From: Andrena cerasifolii
Lineage: Eukaryota; Arthropoda; Insecta; Hymenoptera; Andrenidae
Reading direction: 5' to 3'
Assembly: GCF_050908995.1 (NCBI RefSeq)
Contig: NC_135118.1
Location: 1,488,001-1,552,000 of the forward strand
Length of the DNA: 64,000 nt
Below are positions 63,973-64,000 of this stretch, one piece after another. Numbering within the stretch: the first letter of the stretch is position 1; each line of letters begins with the position of its first letter. Position numbers and translations under genes: made by a program. The notes under the pieces were generated by a model. That model was not told where the DNA came from. It saw only the letters and a program-made list of their open reading frames with translations, and made no database searches.

Positions 63973-64000
63973 CTCCATGCCCAGACATTCACCTCACATA

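Overview
The window is a slice of an arthropod genome, most likely an insect. I favour a hymenopteran such as an ant, but that rests on remembered resemblance of several coding regions and not on any host gene here. Supporting signs are GT-AG introns, AATAAA signals, AT-rich spacers with microsatellites, and a dense mix of insect-type mobile elements. I find no confident single-copy host gene. The only host-gene candidates are a possible RGG-rich last exon (59358-59522) and a possible two-exon proline-rich ORF (9550-9838).

Layout. 805-8728 is the virion module of a Maverick/Polinton (adintovirus-like) element. Leftward it has a fibre-like protein, a conserved unknown gene with one in-frame stop, and a packaging ATPase. 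Rightward it has a small broken ORF, a PLA2/pX-like gene split by a mariner, an adenain-like protease, penton, a small Asn-repeat protein, major capsid protein, and a conserved unknown protein. Repeat-rich spacer and a TA-flanked foldback element (11157-12300) follow. Then come the C-terminal remnants of the same kind of element: protein-primed PolB (12340-16868, split by a TTAA-flanked DNA transposon that itself holds a solo LTR) and the integrase tail (16949-17287). 18291-20191 is a solo LTR containing an hAT-type element. 21221-22999 is a decayed Harbinger.

23067-30049 is an old plus-strand BEL/Pao element; its LTR holds a full-length piggyBac and its gag holds a solo LTR. 30533-33021 is a Tc1/mariner-group transposase with DD82E spacing and an apparently intact two-exon frame. 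33961-37035 is a decayed Jockey-like LINE with an hAT MITE, followed by a Ty3/gypsy RT fragment. 38399-42509 holds MULE fragments and a second foldback element.

42624-57384 is an internally deleted piggyBac. It contains a BEL/Pao array of the form LTR-internal-LTR-internal-LTR (43295-57109), flanked as one block by the 5-bp duplication TTAGC. 59825-64000 is a MULE (NOF-like) locus arranged as an inverted repeat.

How it fits together. This is a stack of nested insertions, many with readable target-site duplications: TA, TTAA, 4-bp, 5-bp and 8-bp. The most unusual structures are: (1) ten tandem 17-nt hairpins with compensatory stem changes inside a solo LTR at 13821-14286; (2) the two-unit BEL array, whose gag and pol are one frame separated by a single UGA followed by CUAG; (3) the near-complete Polinton virion module; (4) foldback-type inverted repeats at several scales.
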